A DNA stretch of 64,000 bases from Vitis vinifera (taxonomy: Eukaryota; Streptophyta; Magnoliopsida; Vitales; Vitaceae): assembly GCF_030704535.1 (NCBI RefSeq), contig NC_081813.1:6352501-6416500 (forward strand), given 5' to 3'. Numbering within the stretch: the stretch's first letter is position 1; each line of letters begins with the position of its first letter. The position numbers and the translations under genes were made by a program. Under the pieces are notes generated by a model. That model was given only the letters and a program-made list of their open reading frames with translations. It did no database searches and was not told where the DNA came from. Shown here piece by piece: positions 61,842-64,000 of this stretch.

Positions 61842-62402
61842 ATGGGGCTGTGGGTGGTGGCCATCTTGGTAGCTTTGTTCTGCAAAGAAGCAAGCCTGGT
61901 ACATGGGGACATTGGCACTGCAAACTCCTACAACCCTCCTTATACTCGTAAGCAAACTCTTTATCAAGTGAAGTGTGTTTTTATGGAAGTTTTGGTGTTT
62001 AATCATTTGTTATTCTTGCAGCTACTAGGTGTAATGGGAACAGGCAAGATCAGTTTCCACCTGGCAATCTATTTGTTTCAGTGAGTGAAGGCTTGTGGGA
62101 CAATGGTGCGGCCTGTGGGAGACGTTATAGGTTAAGGTGCCTGAGTGGAGCTAAAAAGCCATGCAAGGATGGAACAGTTGATGTCAAAGTGGTTGATTTC
62201 TGCTCAGTCAGGCCCTGCCCCTCTACGCTTCTCTTGTCCAACGATGCTTTTGCAGCCATTTCACACTCTCCTAGCATGAAAATAAATGTGGAGTACATAC
62301 AGTAAGTCTTTGAAAGAAATCTTACGCTGACAGTTGACTCATCTGCTTCCGATTCCTTCTTCCTTTGTTTAACTCTCTGTCACCTTTCATTGCAGGATTT
62401 GA
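61842..62402 (+). CDS. EG45-like domain protein / plant natriuretic peptide-like
   Basis: Three exons: 61842-61947, 62022-62301 and 62396-62402, GT-AG, in phase; 130 aa. Only the final Ile and the stop come from exon 3. Signal peptide about 1-22 (MGLWVVAILVALFCKEASLVHG), then one double-psi beta-barrel (expansin-like domain 1): GTANSYNPPYTPTRCNGN, FVSVSEGLWDNGAACGRRYRLRC, and VDVKVVDFC. It has no expansin C-terminal grass-pollen domain. Six Cys after the signal peptide can pair as in EG45/PNP-A proteins. These are secreted, mobile apoplastic proteins tied to ion and water balance and stress; no enzymatic activity is expected. Length is normal. Known relatives have TACYG where this has TRCNG. 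Confidence 0.9.
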
Positions 62403-64000
62403 CAAAGAACTGCAAAAGGCCGAGTCACATCGCCAGCACAATCTGCTTGTAACTTGGGAACTTTGTGGGATAAACCAACAAAAGTGTGGAGAACAATGCA
62501 GAATTGTGATTAAAAAAACCAAGTAGTAGTTGTTGTAGTAGTTTCTGTTATTGCACGAGGATGCTTTCATTTGTAACTTTTTGCAATGGATATTTCCAAA
62601 GACGCTGGTTATAAGTGAGCTCTTAATGAAGTGAGAAACGATGTCCAAAGTCGCATATAAGTAGTTCTCTTTTAAGATCATATAACGCAGTGGTGTTGCA
62701 TGAAGGCAATGCAGCTTCTACTTTTGATATTCCAAGGGTGAACAATGCACAATGTGGCTAGTTGTGAATGAGAGAATGTTCACTATCTGTTGAGACTTTG
62801 CTCTCCTAAAAATATGAGGTGATATATAGGATGAAATTCAGATAAGAAGGAGATATTGCAATGTTGAATTCAAGACACTTCAACCATATCAAATTCCAAC
62901 ACATGCAATAAACCACTGTATATATTGTGGATCTAAATCTTACAATTTAAACTTTTGAGATGGCGGGAGGTCACTCAATTTATTAATCCTAAAAGGATGC
63001 TACTTTATTTCCCAATTATTAAGTCCAAAAGTGTAATAAAGTCTAAAAGAGGCTACATGTGAGGGAGGTTGTTGAAGCGCACAATATGTGTTATAGGTCT
63101 AGATCATACAAACTTAAACTTTTAGTAAAATTGGTTGTTCAACTACGTCAATTATGTATAGACTTGGATCATATCTTCTCTCAAATAAGTAAAGAAATTA
63201 GTACTAAAGAAGAAGAAATGAATAGAATTATATATGACATCTCACTTAGGGGTTAAGGGAATGAATGGTGCTGAATCCTTGTTTCTGAAGAGTTACCATG
63301 ATTTGGGTTTGTTTCTTTTAGGCGATAAATTAACTGGGGTGCTTCTGAGTTATCTTTAGGGATCTCAAGTCCATCCAAAAGTGTGTTTCTTTGTGTAGGA
63401 AGCATGAAAGTAGATCCTTACAACCAGTCAACTCATGAAGGGCCAGTCCATGGCTAACTAGAGTGTTGCTTGTGCATGATCCATAGGGAGGAGATGACAA
63501 ATCATATTCTCATCCATCATGAAGTACTTGCATGCTGCGGCATTTCTTCTTTCCCTTGATGCTCCTGCCGTGAGTAAAAGATTAGTTGTTGGGTTGGTAT
63601 GATAGCCTTGTGAGGAAAAGCCACAAAAAGTTGTGAGGGATGGCCTTTTAATGGTTGTTTTGGTGCTTTTAAAAAAGCAAATAACTAAAAAAATTTGAAG
63701 ATGCAGAATCATGTGAACACAAAAGAATCGTTATCAAATCTGTGTTTGAGTGAGCTAAAGATCTTTAATTAGGGGTCGACACTCTTCTTTTCTAGACCTC
63801 ATGAGGGGTTATGATGCTGTATGGTTTTTTCTTTTTCAGCTTGAAGCATTTTTATACACTTCTGCATATTTGGGTTACATCCTGCTCTTTACATCCCCTT
63901 GATATTACACACTATTAAAGCCTGAAGGTTAGAGAAGAGTTCAAAACCTAAGGGCATGATTGGTCTATGTTTCTAAAAATTGGAAACATTTTTCTAACAT
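62403..64000. other. 3' flank and intergenic DNA to the window end
   Basis: Probable 3' UTR of the EG45-like gene to about 62650, then spacer. Short open frames at 63059-63256 and 63458-63712 (minus) match no family I know. Confidence 0.4.

Noticed and set aside
1-64000. tRNA, rRNA or a gene cluster forming a new pathway or defence system
   Set aside because: No such RNA gene was recognised by eye, and beyond the three related P450s the genes have no functional link visible in the sequence.

Overview
This is a eudicot nuclear segment. The gene families, splice sites and AT-rich spacers resemble grapevine (Vitis); that species call is my inference and was not searched. Nothing here looks prokaryotic. 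There are eight apparently functional multi-copy or single-copy host genes, one truncated host gene, gene debris, and about half a window of decayed transposable elements.

Layout: 0.8-2.6 kb holds a minus-strand two-exon cytochrome P450 of the CYP81 family. From 2.7 to 11.9 kb there is a hairpin-repeat array and two decayed Ty1/copia-type fossils; the second contains a clean nested solo LTR with a 5-bp target duplication. 11.9-15.8 kb is a decaying F-box cluster: two broken pieces and one intact F-box gene. 17.3-22.6 kb is a five-exon Alba-domain nucleic-acid-binding gene with a telo-box leader and a tandem duplication in its long second intron. 23.1-25.8 kb is LTR-derived debris.

25.8-38.1 kb is a tandem segmental duplication, each half carrying one plus-strand CYP81 gene. 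In unit A the P450 promoter region holds about eleven copies of a 187-bp minisatellite, one of which is split by a 1.56-kb CACTA transposon with a 3-bp target duplication. Unit B keeps essentially one diverged copy of that sequence, and has its own insertions, a moved TATA box, an expanded lysine run and changes in a substrate-recognition segment. 38.4-40.4 kb is a long-TIR (Mutator-like) element that carries captured subtilase exons with an intron between them.

42.5-44.2 kb is a single-exon mitochondrial-type PPR gene. 44.2-51.2 kb is mostly empty AT-rich DNA with a repeat-derived block. 51.6-52.3 kb is the 5' part of a GH17-like glucanase-family gene cut off by LTR-like DNA that runs to about 55.65 kb. 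56.1-60.5 kb is a six-exon O-fucosyltransferase gene and 61.8-62.4 kb a three-exon EG45/plant natriuretic peptide-like gene.

The P450s are the only functional cluster: all three share one exon plan and probably act on related substrates in specialised metabolism at the ER. The other genes are unrelated housekeeping or signalling neighbours. I found no convincing undescribed biological system; the best leads are the structurally diverged promoters of the duplicated CYP81 pair and the gene-capturing long-TIR element.
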